The notes under the pieces are model-generated. The model did no database searches and had not been told where the DNA came from. It saw nothing but the letters and a program-made list of their open reading frames with translations. From G965216695 sp965216695 (GTDB taxonomy: Bacteria > Pseudomonadota > Gammaproteobacteria > Pseudomonadales > Azotimanducaceae), in the NCBI GenBank assembly GCA_965216695.1, contig OZ244212.1, positions 682,001 through 746,000 on the forward strand: 64,000 nucleotides of DNA, in the 5' to 3' direction. A program made the translations under genes and the position numbers. Of the stretch, positions 7,098 through 15,762 are shown one piece after another (within the stretch, counting starts at the first letter, position 1; each line of letters opens with the position of its first letter).

Positions 7098-10000
7098 CCC
7101 GAGTTGCCTCGGATGACGCGGCAGGTACCCACGGCATCAAACCTCACGACACTGCGTGCACCACTCGGTGGAATTATCCCGTGAACTCCGATCGGGATCC
7201 CGTTTCGGGTTAAGTCGTCGCGTCTTTTGCGCCACACGATTGTATTGGTTGCACGTTGTCGACCAGTCGTGATCGCGTATGTAGGCCCCCAGATAATTGC
7301 GAGTGCACCGTGCAGAGATGATTCTTTCGCGTTAGACACCGGGATTGGTCGTCGCCACCCGAACGTGTTATCTCGAAACCAACGTGTTTCCTCAATTGCC
7401 ACCGTGAAGAACCAGGATGAGCCGCTACGACTACCGAAATAGTTATCCTGTGCCCACATTGCGCCCTGCTCGGCGTTAGTTACTTGATCGTAGGCCTGAA
7501 GCAAGAATGCGTCGTCAAATTTAGTATATCCGGTGCCAGAAAGATTATCCCTCACACGCGGGGACGGCGTACCCCAATCTCTCAATCGATCCATCAGGGA
7601 TCCATACGCAACGCCAAATTTCTCCCGCGCTCGCCACCCGCGTTCCCAATATCCTGGTTGCATCCAGGGTTCGTTGGAGAGTCCAGTCGGTCCTCCAACT
7701 TTCACCGCGTCTGGATTGACTGAGAAGAAAACAAAATCAGTTATCCTCGGTGCGCGAACGTAGGTATTCGGCACCGGATCTTTGTCAGTATATGGCGGAC
7801 GTACGATGGGCTCGGAGTCCTCAAAGTTGTTCTTGGGCTTCGGATCGAACCCACTCGGATCCACGAGCGAAAGGGGATTGTTCAGAACGTACGCGTACCG
7901 GTTGTAGCTCTGTGAGAAAAACGGTGAAGGCACCAGCGGATCCGCCGACACAAACCGCCCCAGGCGCGGGTCGTAAACCCGGCCGTTCATGTGGATGAGC
8001 CCTGTGCGGTTCAGCTGCTCATGCCCGGTAAATCCTCGGTAGTCTTGCCAGAAGTCTTCCTCCAGAATGTCGTCCATGCTGGCCTGAGTGATGTCCTCGG
8101 ACCAGTCGCCCTCGCGGCGCCCGCCATAGGGATCGAAGCTCACGTCTGAGGCGACGCTGCCGGCATGGTTTGACGTCGCGTCCACAGACCCCAGCGCGTC
8201 CCGGTGCACAAATCGGTTCCAGGCTTCGTAGGTACTGTCCGGTTTTACGCGAAAAATGAAGGTCGACGAGTCACTGATCCGATAACGCTGGATCTTCGTG
8301 TAGGCGTGCCCTGCGGGCGGCAGGTACTCCTCGTAGTCGCCCAGGTAGACGGTGGTGGCGTTGCGCTGAACGCCGTTGTCGTCCCAGGTCTCCTTGCGCA
8401 CGAACCGGATGCCATCCGGGTCGTACCAGAACTGATCGCGTGCGGTTGGCGATGACGTAGTTGAACTGCTGCCGACGGTAACCTTGGTGACGAACCCTCG
8501 GCCGTCGTAGTCCAGGTACGTGTCGTCGCCGCTGGTGGCGTTGTAGCGGGTGATGTTGCCGCCGCTGTCGTAGACGAGCGTGTTGCTCGTACCGGCGATG
8601 GTGGCGGAGGTGAGCCGGTGCGGTATCGACGAGGAGCCGTAGCTGTACGAGACGTCCAAATCGCCGCTGACGTTGGACGTTTTGCTCGTGAGGTTGGCAT
8701 ACGCGCTATAGCCGAAGTCGAGTTGTCGCGATGTGCCCCCGGTCGTGGCTAGCCGCGTCAGGCGTTCCAGCGCGTCGTAGGTGGCGGTGTCGGTGCGATC
8801 GGTGCCTTGGCGATCAATACGCTGATGCATCGAGCCATTGCTGCGCCATTTGTACTCCAGGTCCTGCGTCAGCGTCGGGTTCGAGGGGGTCCCCGTCTTC
8901 TGCGTCAGTAGGCGTCCGGTAAGCGAATCGTGCGTGCGCACTGTCCGCGACGCGTTGTTGTAGAACTCCTCTTCAATCCAGTTGCCCCATACGTCCGTAG
9001 CTGTCCAGGCATGGCGCACGATGGAGTTCTGTTTGACTAGCGTGAGGTAGCCACGGGCGTTGTAGATGTTGTCATACGTGACGACCGCGGGTGCGGGGCT
9101 CGGCGGCAGGTGTCGGGACGATACGCGCCCCTGGCTGTCGTAACTGTACGACCGCGTATAGTTGCGGTTGATGATCCCCGGGACGTACATGTCGGTGTCG
9201 ATCTGGGTGAGCTTGCCGTCGCTCGCGCGGTATGTGTAGTCTTCAGTAAAGTAGTTGTTGCTGCGCGATTCGAGTGCACCGGTGGCGTACGGTGCGTCCC
9301 AGTTCCAGGTATTGGTCACCGCGCCGCTCTGACCGTAGCGGTCGACCCTCTGCGTCACCCGGCCGAGCTTGTCGTAGGTGTACTTGGTGGTCTGTCCTAG
9401 CGCGTCCGTTGAGTCCAGTATCTGCCCTAAGCCGTCGACGTCGAAGGTCGTCGTGCCGGTGTTGGGTTCGACCAGCTGCGTGCGGTTACCGAGGGCGTCG
9501 TAACTGATCGTTGCGACGGTTTTGCCGCCAGTGACCACCGAATCGAGGTTGCCGTTCGAGTCGTAGTCGTACGTCGTGGTCACTGCGCCGGTCATGCCTT
9601 TCGCATCGATGGTTTGCACGATCTGGCCCAGTTCGTTGCGTTCGACCTCTTTGCGGCGCGTAACGTTCGACAGCCCCGGCCGTTTGACGGTCTCGGTGAT
9701 GGTCTCTCTGATTGAACCTGGTGAGATGCCCCACGAGTGGGTCGTGTAGCCGCCATCGGGACGGTCGGTTCGGGTCACGCGATTCATGCGGTCGTAGGTA
9801 AACTTGGTGCAGTGCGACGATGTGCCGCAGCTCAACGCGCTGCCACTTGAGAAGAACGGCCGTGAGACATACTGCAAGCGCCCTTTCGTGTCGTACTGCT
9901 GAATCGTGCGGTGCCAGCCATCGCCGCTGTCGAACGCTTCGACATCCGTGCCGACCTGCCGCTGCAGCTTGTCGAGGTAGACCACCCGTTTGGGTGCGAC

Positions 10001-12487
10001 CTGGGTGGATCCATTGGTCGTGGTCGAGGTGATCTTCACCGCACCTTGAGGCACTGCGCAGTACAGTCCACAGGACGCGTAGTCGATAGTGGTCTCGGTA
10101 CCATCGGGAGCTTCCGTTCGGATCACTCGACCGAACGGGTCGTAGTCGGTATAGGTCGTATTGCCATCGGGATCTTCACTTTCCTTGGGTAGCCCAAAAC
10201 GCAAGTCGTACACCAAATCGGTGTGCTGATTGAGGGCATTGGAGAGCACCGTTGGGTAGCGGTCCTGCGTATACGACGTCCAACTTACCACGCGCGAGGT
10301 GAAGTCGGAGCCGGTGATGGTTGCCTTCCAGAGGTTGTTGCCGGACAGCGTGTAGGTTGTTTTCAGATTGTTGCTCGTACCGGGTGCGAGATCAGACACC
10401 TTGGGCGTCGCAGTGCCGGTAAAGTAGGTCTGCGTCTGCACGACCGTTTTCGCGGTCTCTCCGGTGGCGTCGTTGGTCGTGGTGATGCGCGCGGGCTGAT
10501 TGAGCACCCAGTTCGAGGCGTCGTTATGGAAGTTGGTGGTGACGGTGCGGGTCATCTCGACCCCGTTTACCCACCAGTTCGGGACTTCGCCCCAGACCTG
10601 CGGGTTATTCGTGTTGCTGCCGAGGCTCTGCCCAGTCTTGGTCTCGCTTTTGAGCTGCGTGGGGTATCGGTGGAGGGTTCCTGACGTAGGACAGGAACCG
10701 CTCGACGGCGATGACAACGTTCGAAAACAAGGGGTTCGTATTTCTTCCGAGCCGCCAAACGTACCGGTCAGGCTTTGCTGCCAGATCGTGCGGCGCTCCA
10801 CGTACGGGTAATGAATATTCCCGCCCGTAGTGTGCGAGTTCCACGAGGTCTCCGATCGACCGAGATACTCCGTGTGTGAGCCGAATGTGTTGTTGAACGC
10901 GCGGGTCGCGCTCACGCGGCCGATGAACGGGTGGTCGAGGCGCGTCTGGTAATAGGTGTAAATACCGCGGTCGACGTCGCGCACCTTGACCTCGTAGAAA
11001 CCGATAAACCCGCGATCGCCATCGTCTTTCCAGGGATTACCCTTGTACCAGTACTGCCACTGGCGTGTACCGGAGCCAATGCCATCGGACTTGCGCATGT
11101 CGTGTACAACCAGCGCGCTCTGGCCCGTCGCGGACGGCGCGATGGTGCTGCCGAACGGCGCCTCCGAATAGTGCCGCGCGTGGCTGCCACCGCTGATGGC
11201 GGTGTAGTAAAACTGTGTCTTCGCTTCCAGTCCGTCGGTAAACGTGCGTACGACAATGGGACTGGTTCCGCCACTCTGTGTAACCCAATACAGTTCCAAG
11301 GGCTCAAGGCACGTTGCCACGGAACCTGCTTCGTTGTAGCCGCACTCCTGCAGTTGGTATAAGCGGTTATTGCCGCCGGACACATTGCTGTCGAGACGGT
11401 ACTCGCGCACCTTTTTGCCGTTCATCAGAACGCGAATCGTGTGCAGATACGATTGCCGTCGAATCGTTCCGCTGGACGTGCCGAGGTCCACGGTTGTCGG
11501 ATCAAGGTCCGAACGCGGTCCGTATTTGAACTCGATCTTGGCGCCGGAGTAGTCGATCGACTTGATGGTCATCATGCCGTACTCCTCGTACTTCTCGTAG
11601 GTGTACGTCATCACGTCGCCATGGCCGTTCGCAACGTGGCGAATGCCCCAGGTGTATACAGGGTTCAAGCCCACCCAGTTGCCGACGCTGTTGACTTCGC
11701 CACTCGCGATCACCTGCGATGCCGTGGTGTCGCCAAATTTGGCGACCGAGCCGTCGGGGTACTCGACCTGGAACCAGATGGAAACGCCACTGCTTGATTT
11801 CTGCGTCACGCGAATCAGCGGGTTGTTCTCAGGCGAATAGGTGGCGTTCGTGTTCCAGTAGGAACCTGACAGAAGGTTCAAGCGCGTGCCGTCGAGACAC
11901 AGGTACGTTAACGCACCGGTCGTCTGGCAGCGGTGGATACGCGACACGCCCTCAAGACTCACACCATAGCCCAGCACATCATCGGCGGCGTAAAGGTCGG
12001 TGATGTCGCCCTGACGATGACTGTCGTAGTTGACCGAGATCGCGGGTTGTAAGCCATTGACTCCGGGAATCGCTCGAACCGGCACATTGAAGGTCGCTGA
12101 GCCACGCCGTGTGACGTCCGTGTTGTAGGGCGTGGTGCCGGCCTCGCTCGTCGAGGCGATGGGAATCTCGGCATCGCGTGTGACGCTGACGGTGTGCTCC
12201 GTCCCGGAGACCTTGCCGCAAGCGACGGTGCCGCCGAAGTTGTAACACGTCCACAGCTCGAACACGTAGTCGCCGGAGGGGAGGCTCGCGAAGGTGCGCG
12301 AGGTGCTCGGTGGGCCCGCGTACTGCCAACTCGCGCCGTTCAACCGCAGATAGTAGCCAGAAGTCCAGGTGATCGTGAAACTGCCGGACGTGCTGGATGT
12401 GGGTCCCGAAATCGATGCGGCCCGAGCTACGCCGCCGATGACACAAAAAGCGAGGCTGGTTACGAGCGCGAGGTATCGAATGTTCAT
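7091..12487 (-). CDS. secreted SpvB/RHS YD-repeat polymorphic toxin with unassigned C-terminal tip
   Basis: 1798 aa. A Sec signal peptide (about 1-23) is followed by a short Ig/fibronectin-like domain (about 25-105). An SpvB/TcaC-type segment comes next (ATFNVPVRAIPGVNGLQPAI, about 125-190). A long run of RHS/YD repeats (about 700-1400) ends in the conserved core ending NRYAYVLNNPLSLVDPSGF. The 251 residues after this core (1548-1798) are the variable tip, rich in Trp and Tyr and ending in Cys; I recognise no toxin family in it. RHS shells encapsulate and auto-cleave such tips. ATGA overlap with the upstream secreted protein and a 7-bp overlap with the downstream lipoprotein make a three-gene operon. 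There is no PAAR or N-terminal T6SS domain, so export is probably via Sec and a further outer-membrane step. Confidence 0.9.
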   Translation of the reverse strand: MNIRYLALVTSLAFCVIGGVARAASISGPTSSTSGSFTITWTSGYYLRLNGASWQYAGPPSTSRTFASLPSGDYVFELWTCYNFGGTVACGKVSGTEHTVSVTRDAEIPIASTSEAGTTPYNTDVTRRGSATFNVPVRAIPGVNGLQPAISVNYDSHRQGDITDLYAADDVLGYGVSLEGVSRIHRCQTTGALTYLCLDGTRLNLLSGSYWNTNATYSPENNPLIRVTQKSSSGVSIWFQVEYPDGSVAKFGDTTASQVIASGEVNSVGNWVGLNPVYTWGIRHVANGHGDVMTYTYEKYEEYGMMTIKSIDYSGAKIEFKYGPRSDLDPTTVDLGTSSGTIRRQSYLHTIRVLMNGKKVREYRLDSNVSGGNNRLYQLQECGYNEAGSVATCLEPLELYWVTQSGGTSPIVVRTFTDGLEAKTQFYYTAISGGSHARHYSEAPFGSTIAPSATGQSALVVHDMRKSDGIGSGTRQWQYWYKGNPWKDDGDRGFIGFYEVKVRDVDRGIYTYYQTRLDHPFIGRVSATRAFNNTFGSHTEYLGRSETSWNSHTTGGNIHYPYVERRTIWQQSLTGTFGGSEEIRTPCFRTLSSPSSGSCPTSGTLHRYPTQLKSETKTGQSLGSNTNNPQVWGEVPNWWVNGVEMTRTVTTNFHNDASNWVLNQPARITTTNDATGETAKTVVQTQTYFTGTATPKVSDLAPGTSNNLKTTYTLSGNNLWKATITGSDFTSRVVSWTSYTQDRYPTVLSNALNQHTDLVYDLRFGLPKESEDPDGNTTYTDYDPFGRVIRTEAPDGTETTIDYASCGLYCAVPQGAVKITSTTTNGSTQVAPKRVVYLDKLQRQVGTDVEAFDSGDGWHRTIQQYDTKGRLQYVSRPFFSSGSALSCGTSSHCTKFTYDRMNRVTRTDRPDGGYTTHSWGISPGSIRETITETVKRPGLSNVTRRKEVERNELGQIVQTIDAKGMTGAVTTTYDYDSNGNLDSVVTGGKTVATISYDALGNRTQLVEPNTGTTTFDVDGLGQILDSTDALGQTTKYTYDKLGRVTQRVDRYGQSGAVTNTWNWDAPYATGALESRSNNYFTEDYTYRASDGKLTQIDTDMYVPGIINRNYTRSYSYDSQGRVSSRHLPPSPAPAVVTYDNIYNARGYLTLVKQNSIVRHAWTATDVWGNWIEEEFYNNASRTVRTHDSLTGRLLTQKTGTPSNPTLTQDLEYKWRSNGSMHQRIDRQGTDRTDTATYDALERLTRLATTGGTSRQLDFGYSAYANLTSKTSNVSGDLDVSYSYGSSSIPHRLTSATIAGTSNTLVYDSGGNITRYNATSGDDTYLDYDGRGFVTKVTVGSSSTTSSPTARDQFWYDPDGIRFVRKETWDDNGVQRNATTVYLGDYEEYLPPAGHAYTKIQRYRISDSSTFIFRVKPDSTYEAWNRFVHRDALGSVDATSNHAGSVASDVSFDPYGGRREGDWSEDITQASMDDILEEDFWQDYRGFTGHEQLNRTGLIHMNGRVYDPRLGRFVSADPLVPSPFFSQSYNRYAYVLNNPLSLVDPSGFDPKPKNNFEDSEPIVRPPYTDKDPVPNTYVRAPRITDFVFFSVNPDAVKVGGPTGLSNEPWMQPGYWERGWRAREKFGVAYGSLMDRLRDWGTPSPRVRDNLSGTGYTKFDDAFLLQAYDQVTNAEQGAMWAQDNYFGSRSGSSWFFTVAIEETRWFRDNTFGWRRPIPVSNAKESSLHGALAIIWGPTYAITTGRQRATNTIVWRKRRDDLTRNGIPIGVHGIIPPSGARSVVRFDAVGTCRVIRGNSGC

Positions 12488-12858
12488 TCCGCCAGGCTCC
12501 CGTTCGCCAGAAGCCAGGTGAAGTCGTCGCAGGTCCGATCGACCTGCCGTGCTTCGCCCACTTCGCCTTCTTCGAAACAGCCCGTGGCGTGGTCGGCGAT
12601 TTCATCGGGAAAGTGGCTTGCGTACACGTCCCGCAGACCGTCGCAGTTCGCGTAGTCGGCTTTCTTCGATTGTGAGAGGCATTTGCCGTAGTTCGCCGCC
12701 GCGGCGTTGCGCGAATTCTCAAACTGCAGTTCGGCCGGGGTACGCAGTTCGTCAGCCAGTGCGGTGCCACAGGCGCCGACGAGTAACGCAGCGGCGACGA
12801 TGGTGCGGTGGGTAACGACAAGGCGTTGGTACAAGCCAACGGGTTGATCGTGGCGCAT
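12484..12858 (-). CDS. small secreted protein, first gene of RHS operon
   Basis: 124 aa from the ATG at 12858, preceded by GGAGGG; a longer upstream frame lacks a ribosome binding site. The signal peptide ends near TALA-DE (residue about 36). The mature chain is acidic, helical and has four cysteines (YGKCLS, YANCDG, ATGCFE, DRTCDD), suggesting two disulfides. The stop overlaps the RHS start (ATGA), so expression is coupled. It could be a secretion aid, chaperone or second effector for the RHS protein. No family recognised. Confidence 0.7.
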   Translation of the reverse strand: MRHDQPVGLYQRLVVTHRTIVAAALLVGACGTALADELRTPAELQFENSRNAAAANYGKCLSQSKKADYANCDGLRDVYASHFPDEIADHATGCFEEGEVGEARQVDRTCDDFTWLLANGSLAE

Positions 12859-13051
12859 TCGATTCCCTCCTGTGCGATATCTCCTACGTTGTACGCCCGT
12901 GATGGGCACGATCGCAACGATGCGCCCACCACTGAAAGCGCGATGGTGCGTTGCACCTACAGGATCTCTGCAGAGTTGGTCATCCGAAACGAGAAGTTGT
13001 CGGTGTTAAACCATTGAATGAAAAAATCCAGCGGTCAACTAGATTGGCCAG

Positions 13052-13061
13052 GTGATATCAC
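13052..13061. promoter_or_regulatory. GTGATATCAC palindrome, copy 4
   Basis: A perfect palindrome identical to 6248-6257, here about 190 bp upstream of the RHS operon start. It is followed 20 bp later by another copy of the GATATCA core. Confidence 0.45.
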
Positions 13062-13078
13062 GCAGCCAATATGCTCCA

Positions 13079-13096
13079 CGCGTGATATCAGACTAT
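13079..13096 (-). promoter_or_regulatory. CCATA-ATATCACG motif, copy 5, inverted
   Basis: On the minus strand CCATAGTCTGATATCACG, matching the plus-strand copies at 6207 and 6499 in 15 of 18 positions each. The opposite orientation on the two sides of the RHS operon gives flanking inverted repeats. Confidence 0.45.
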
Positions 13097-13283
13097 GGAG
13101 GTTTTATGGATGTGGTTGGCAACCGTTGCAGCAACGTCAACCGGTTTGCGATTGAATAACTCGACTGCCTTCGGCTCACCCACTCCCCGCGGGAAGCCTC
13201 TAGACTGAGGTCAATTCAGATTCGCACTATTGATCTGTGCTTACGATTCCACCCAACGCGCTACGGTCGGCGTGCGCTGACGT

Positions 13284-13748
13284 TCAGGCGATATGTGCAC
13301 TGAATGCGTGAAACAGTTGTTCTCGGAACCCGTCGATCTCGCGGGCCATGCGTTCCGCTTGAACCGCGGTCAACCCGCTGGTCCGTTCGAGGACGTCAGG
13401 AAGCGTGTCCAGCGCGATCACGGTGGCTTTGATGATGTCGGCGAGTTGCTCGCGCACCTCATCCACCGCGACGAGCTCGCCATACTCTCGACGCAGCTGC
13501 ATCAACTCCCGTTCCGATTTCACCCAATGGAGCCGATCGTTCGGCCGGAGATGTTGCAGTTCGCCATCGATCACAGGCTGGCAGAGGTAGGGCGCAGCGG
13601 TCGCTAGGTACCAGGCATCATGCCCGCTGATCTGGCCATCGGGCGGGACACCCGACAACGCCTGCCGCGTGCCGTTCCAGTTCTTCCCGAACGCATTGGC
13701 CAGCGCGTTCACACTCCAGAGTCGACGCATGGGCAGAACATCACCCAT
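13284..13748 (-). CDS. DUF1441 / Nu1-like phage DNA-packaging (small terminase-like) protein
   Basis: 154 aa. The N-terminal winged-helix segment MRRLWSVNALANAFGKN, then PPDGQISGHDAWYLATAAPY, matches the DUF1441 pattern seen in phage elements and related to the Nu1 small-terminase DNA-binding domain. The C-terminal helices (about 75-154) would be the oligomerisation part. AGGA stands 6 nt before the ATG. It is the last gene of the minus-strand element block. No large terminase or head gene follows, so if it packages DNA it must work with helper-phage proteins, as known for PICI-type satellites. That functional step is inference. Confidence 0.65.
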   Translation of the reverse strand: MGDVLPMRRLWSVNALANAFGKNWNGTRQALSGVPPDGQISGHDAWYLATAAPYLCQPVIDGELQHLRPNDRLHWVKSERELMQLRREYGELVAVDEVREQLADIIKATVIALDTLPDVLERTSGLTAVQAERMAREIDGFREQLFHAFSAHIA

Positions 13749-13929
13749 GGCGTCCTGTGGGCGTCACTCTGTGATCTCCCACGGGAAACCGAAGGGGGAG
13801 CCCCAATCTTCTTCGCATAGGGCGGAGAAAAACGCTCGAAATCCGCCGGCTGGCTAGCGCCCGCGGTGGACGCATCCCCAGAAGGACCCGTAAAGCTTTT
13901 AAGATCATGAGGTTGCGAGCTACTTATAG

Positions 13930-14673
13930 CTAGTGACGCACGCGGTTGCGAGTGATCATGGCCGATTGCCGAGGCCTGAACGGTTCGGGTCCGACGTAGT
14001 CTGGATCCGGTGGCAAGAAGGTTTGGCCATTGATCACCTTCGGCCGCTGAATCGGTGGCGGACGGAACGCACTGGCCCGATGGTCTGACGCAACTGATAT
14101 CGTGACCGGTACACTCAGCGGGGCTGGCCATTTGAGCGTTAGTGCGGTTTCACGTGCGGCTCGCTGCGCTGATAGGAATACGCGGTGCTTGGCCAAGTCC
14201 GAGCCCAATAGGCTACTCAGCCCGAACAGCGGCGCGCACTGCTCGGCCACCACCTCTAAGAGGACATCGCGCGCACCCGACTTCCATGTGCGGATCAGTC
14301 GCTCGACCTTACTGTGCGACTGTTCGAGCGCACGCACTGCCTGATCCCGAGCACTGGTATCGTCTAGGGCGACCAACTGTTCGCTGGTGAGTTTGAGTTC
14401 GTCTTCGAGCGTGATGCGTTTCGTCCTGGCGTCCTTCAAAGCCGCGTCGGTCATCTTCCCGAACGCGTTCTCGCGGACCGCGTGTTGGTACGCCGTCTCG
14501 GCCTTCGAGACAGCCAGCAGGAGCGATTCTTGTTGCTCGCGTAGTTGGGCACGTCGCTTAGACACACCATGCGTGAGCGCCCTGTAGGCGTCCTCGGCTT
14601 CCTTGAATTCGGCCACCGCTTTGTCCAGCTCGTCAGTGGGCGGAAATTCGATGGAGTCTAGGAGTTCTTGCAT
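13930..14673 (-). CDS. coiled-coil hypothetical protein
   Basis: 247 aa. Residues about 10-130 are a long charged coiled coil (heptad-like runs of E, A, L, K). A helical middle (VERLIRTWKSGARDVLLEVV) and a Pro-rich, basic C-terminal tail (about 200-247) follow. There is no signal peptide or TM. The start overlaps the upstream gene stop by one base (TGATG). No family recognised. In phage-derived blocks such proteins can be scaffold-like or replication-accessory, but the sequence does not decide. Confidence 0.65.
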   Translation of the reverse strand: MQELLDSIEFPPTDELDKAVAEFKEAEDAYRALTHGVSKRRAQLREQQESLLLAVSKAETAYQHAVRENAFGKMTDAALKDARTKRITLEDELKLTSEQLVALDDTSARDQAVRALEQSHSKVERLIRTWKSGARDVLLEVVAEQCAPLFGLSSLLGSDLAKHRVFLSAQRAARETALTLKWPAPLSVPVTISVASDHRASAFRPPPIQRPKVINGQTFLPPDPDYVGPEPFRPRQSAMITRNRVRH

Positions 14674-14984
14674 CAGGTGCGTCCTCGTTGTTCGTTTACC
14701 CGTCGTGCCGACTCACGAGCTTGCCGCAGTTCATAGGAGAGTTTTGATTGTTGGCACGCCCGAATCACGCCCCGCCAGTACCGCTTGGGGTCAGTACGTA
14801 ACAGGCGTTGGGCGTCCGTCTCGAATGGGCGCTTGTGGTGTGGGGTGTCGGCAGGGCTTGCGGACGTACCGCCCAGTTCTGCACGCAGCCGAGCGTTCTC
14901 GAGTTCCAGTTGCATGCGTCGATTTTCGTCGGTGAGTTCGTCGAGCGTTTGTTTCGGGGGCGCATCTTTTCGGATGAGAGGCAT
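14673..14984 (-). CDS. hypothetical coiled-coil/basic protein
   Basis: 103 aa from the ATG at 14984 (MPLIRKDAPPKQTLDELTDE), chosen because AGGA lies 8 nt upstream; a frame start 54 bp further upstream has no ribosome binding site. Residues 15-40 form a short coiled coil. The C-terminal half is basic (RRVNEQRGRT), fitting nucleic-acid binding. It is coupled to the downstream coiled-coil gene. Function unknown. Confidence 0.6.
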   Translation of the reverse strand: MPLIRKDAPPKQTLDELTDENRRMQLELENARLRAELGGTSASPADTPHHKRPFETDAQRLLRTDPKRYWRGVIRACQQSKLSYELRQARESARRVNEQRGRT

Positions 14985-15081
14985 AAACGGGTTCCTATCT
15001 AATTGAACTGCGGCGCGTGATTCGATGAGGCGAGCCACAACCCCCGAATCTGACGACGGCGCCGCATTCGCCGTACCAATG

Positions 15082-15291
15082 TCACGCGGTGTCCGCGGCG
15101 ATCTGGATCAGGTCGTCGGCGGATCGTAGTACCAACACGGCGCCCGCCAGGTCGACCAACTCGCGATCGGAGATATCGCAGCCCGCAAGCAATTTCTCGA
15201 TGGGGCGTCGGATCAGCTGAGCGCGGTCGAAGGCGAGTAGCCGCGTTTCCATGGCCATGGCGGCGCGTGTGGGATCGATGTGTATGTCCAT
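15082..15291 (-). CDS. small hypothetical helical protein
   Basis: 69 aa, starting MDIHIDPTRAAMAMETRLLA. The sequence is two or three amphipathic helices without motif. It lies between the basic protein and an unknown gene, in the same direction as the whole block. The frame at 14999-15466 that overlaps it has Arg/His/Pro-rich composition and is a shadow. Confidence 0.55.
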   Translation of the reverse strand: MDIHIDPTRAAMAMETRLLAFDRAQLIRRPIEKLLAGCDISDRELVDLAGAVLVLRSADDLIQIAADTA

Positions 15292-15344
15292 GACCGGAGC
15301 ATGACCTCGCGTGGAAAATGTCGAAACAATCGGCTATTTCCTCG

Positions 15345-15752
15345 TCAAAGCCCGCGCAGAATCTCAGCGATTCGTGTTCGGCTCGTCGGTATGTCGTGCC
15401 ACTGGGTGAGTGCCTCAATGCGTGCCTGTACGGTGTCCGGTTCGGAGGCGAGAGTATCTGGGTCACTCAGGCACGCGCTCAGTCGCGCCGCTTGTGCCGA
15501 GGGTGACAGCGTGGGCCAGCAGGCATTCACACAGATCGAGATTGCCGAGCGGCGCTGGTCCCGCGCGTACTGTTGCGCCACTGTGGGTTTACCGGGCCCA
15601 GGGGCGAGACCGAGCGCTTCATCGAGCGACGCGTAATCACCGCGCAATAGCGCTCTCCCGCCCGTGAGAAACCACTCCGCAAGGTGCGGTGTGATCGGTG
15701 CGTCGGCATGCAAGCACTGCAGTAACCGGCGGAGGCGTTCGAGCGGGCTCAC
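15345..15752 (-). CDS. hypothetical protein next to TOPRIM gene
   Basis: 135 aa if started at the GTG at 15752 (VSPLERLRRLLQCLHAD), 10 bp after the TOPRIM gene stop. An in-frame ATG at about 15791 would overlap that gene instead. An all-helical N-terminal part, TPHLAEWFLTGGRALLRGDY, is followed by QQYARDQRRSAI, typical of short phage-element proteins of unknown role. It probably forms a two-gene unit with the TOPRIM protein. Confidence 0.6.
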   Translation of the reverse strand: MSPLERLRRLLQCLHADAPITPHLAEWFLTGGRALLRGDYASLDEALGLAPGPGKPTVAQQYARDQRRSAISICVNACWPTLSPSAQAARLSACLSDPDTLASEPDTVQARIEALTQWHDIPTSRTRIAEILRGL

Positions 15753-15762
15753 GATGCAGCCG

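Larger units (their letters stand above)
12859..13283. other. upstream region of RHS operon, no gene
   Basis: 425 bp between the RHS operon and the packaging-protein gene. It holds two GATATCAC sites (13052-13061 and 13079-13096) and a partial one (GCGATATCTCC, about 12874-12884). A GTTGCAGCAAC palindrome lies near 13123-13133. I see no credible ORF. It probably contains the RHS promoter on the minus strand. Confidence 0.5.

Noticed and set aside
11979..12956. 325-aa minus-strand ORF overlapping RHS start
   Set aside because: Different frame from the RHS and signal-peptide genes; Arg/Ser/His-rich translation with no family sequence.
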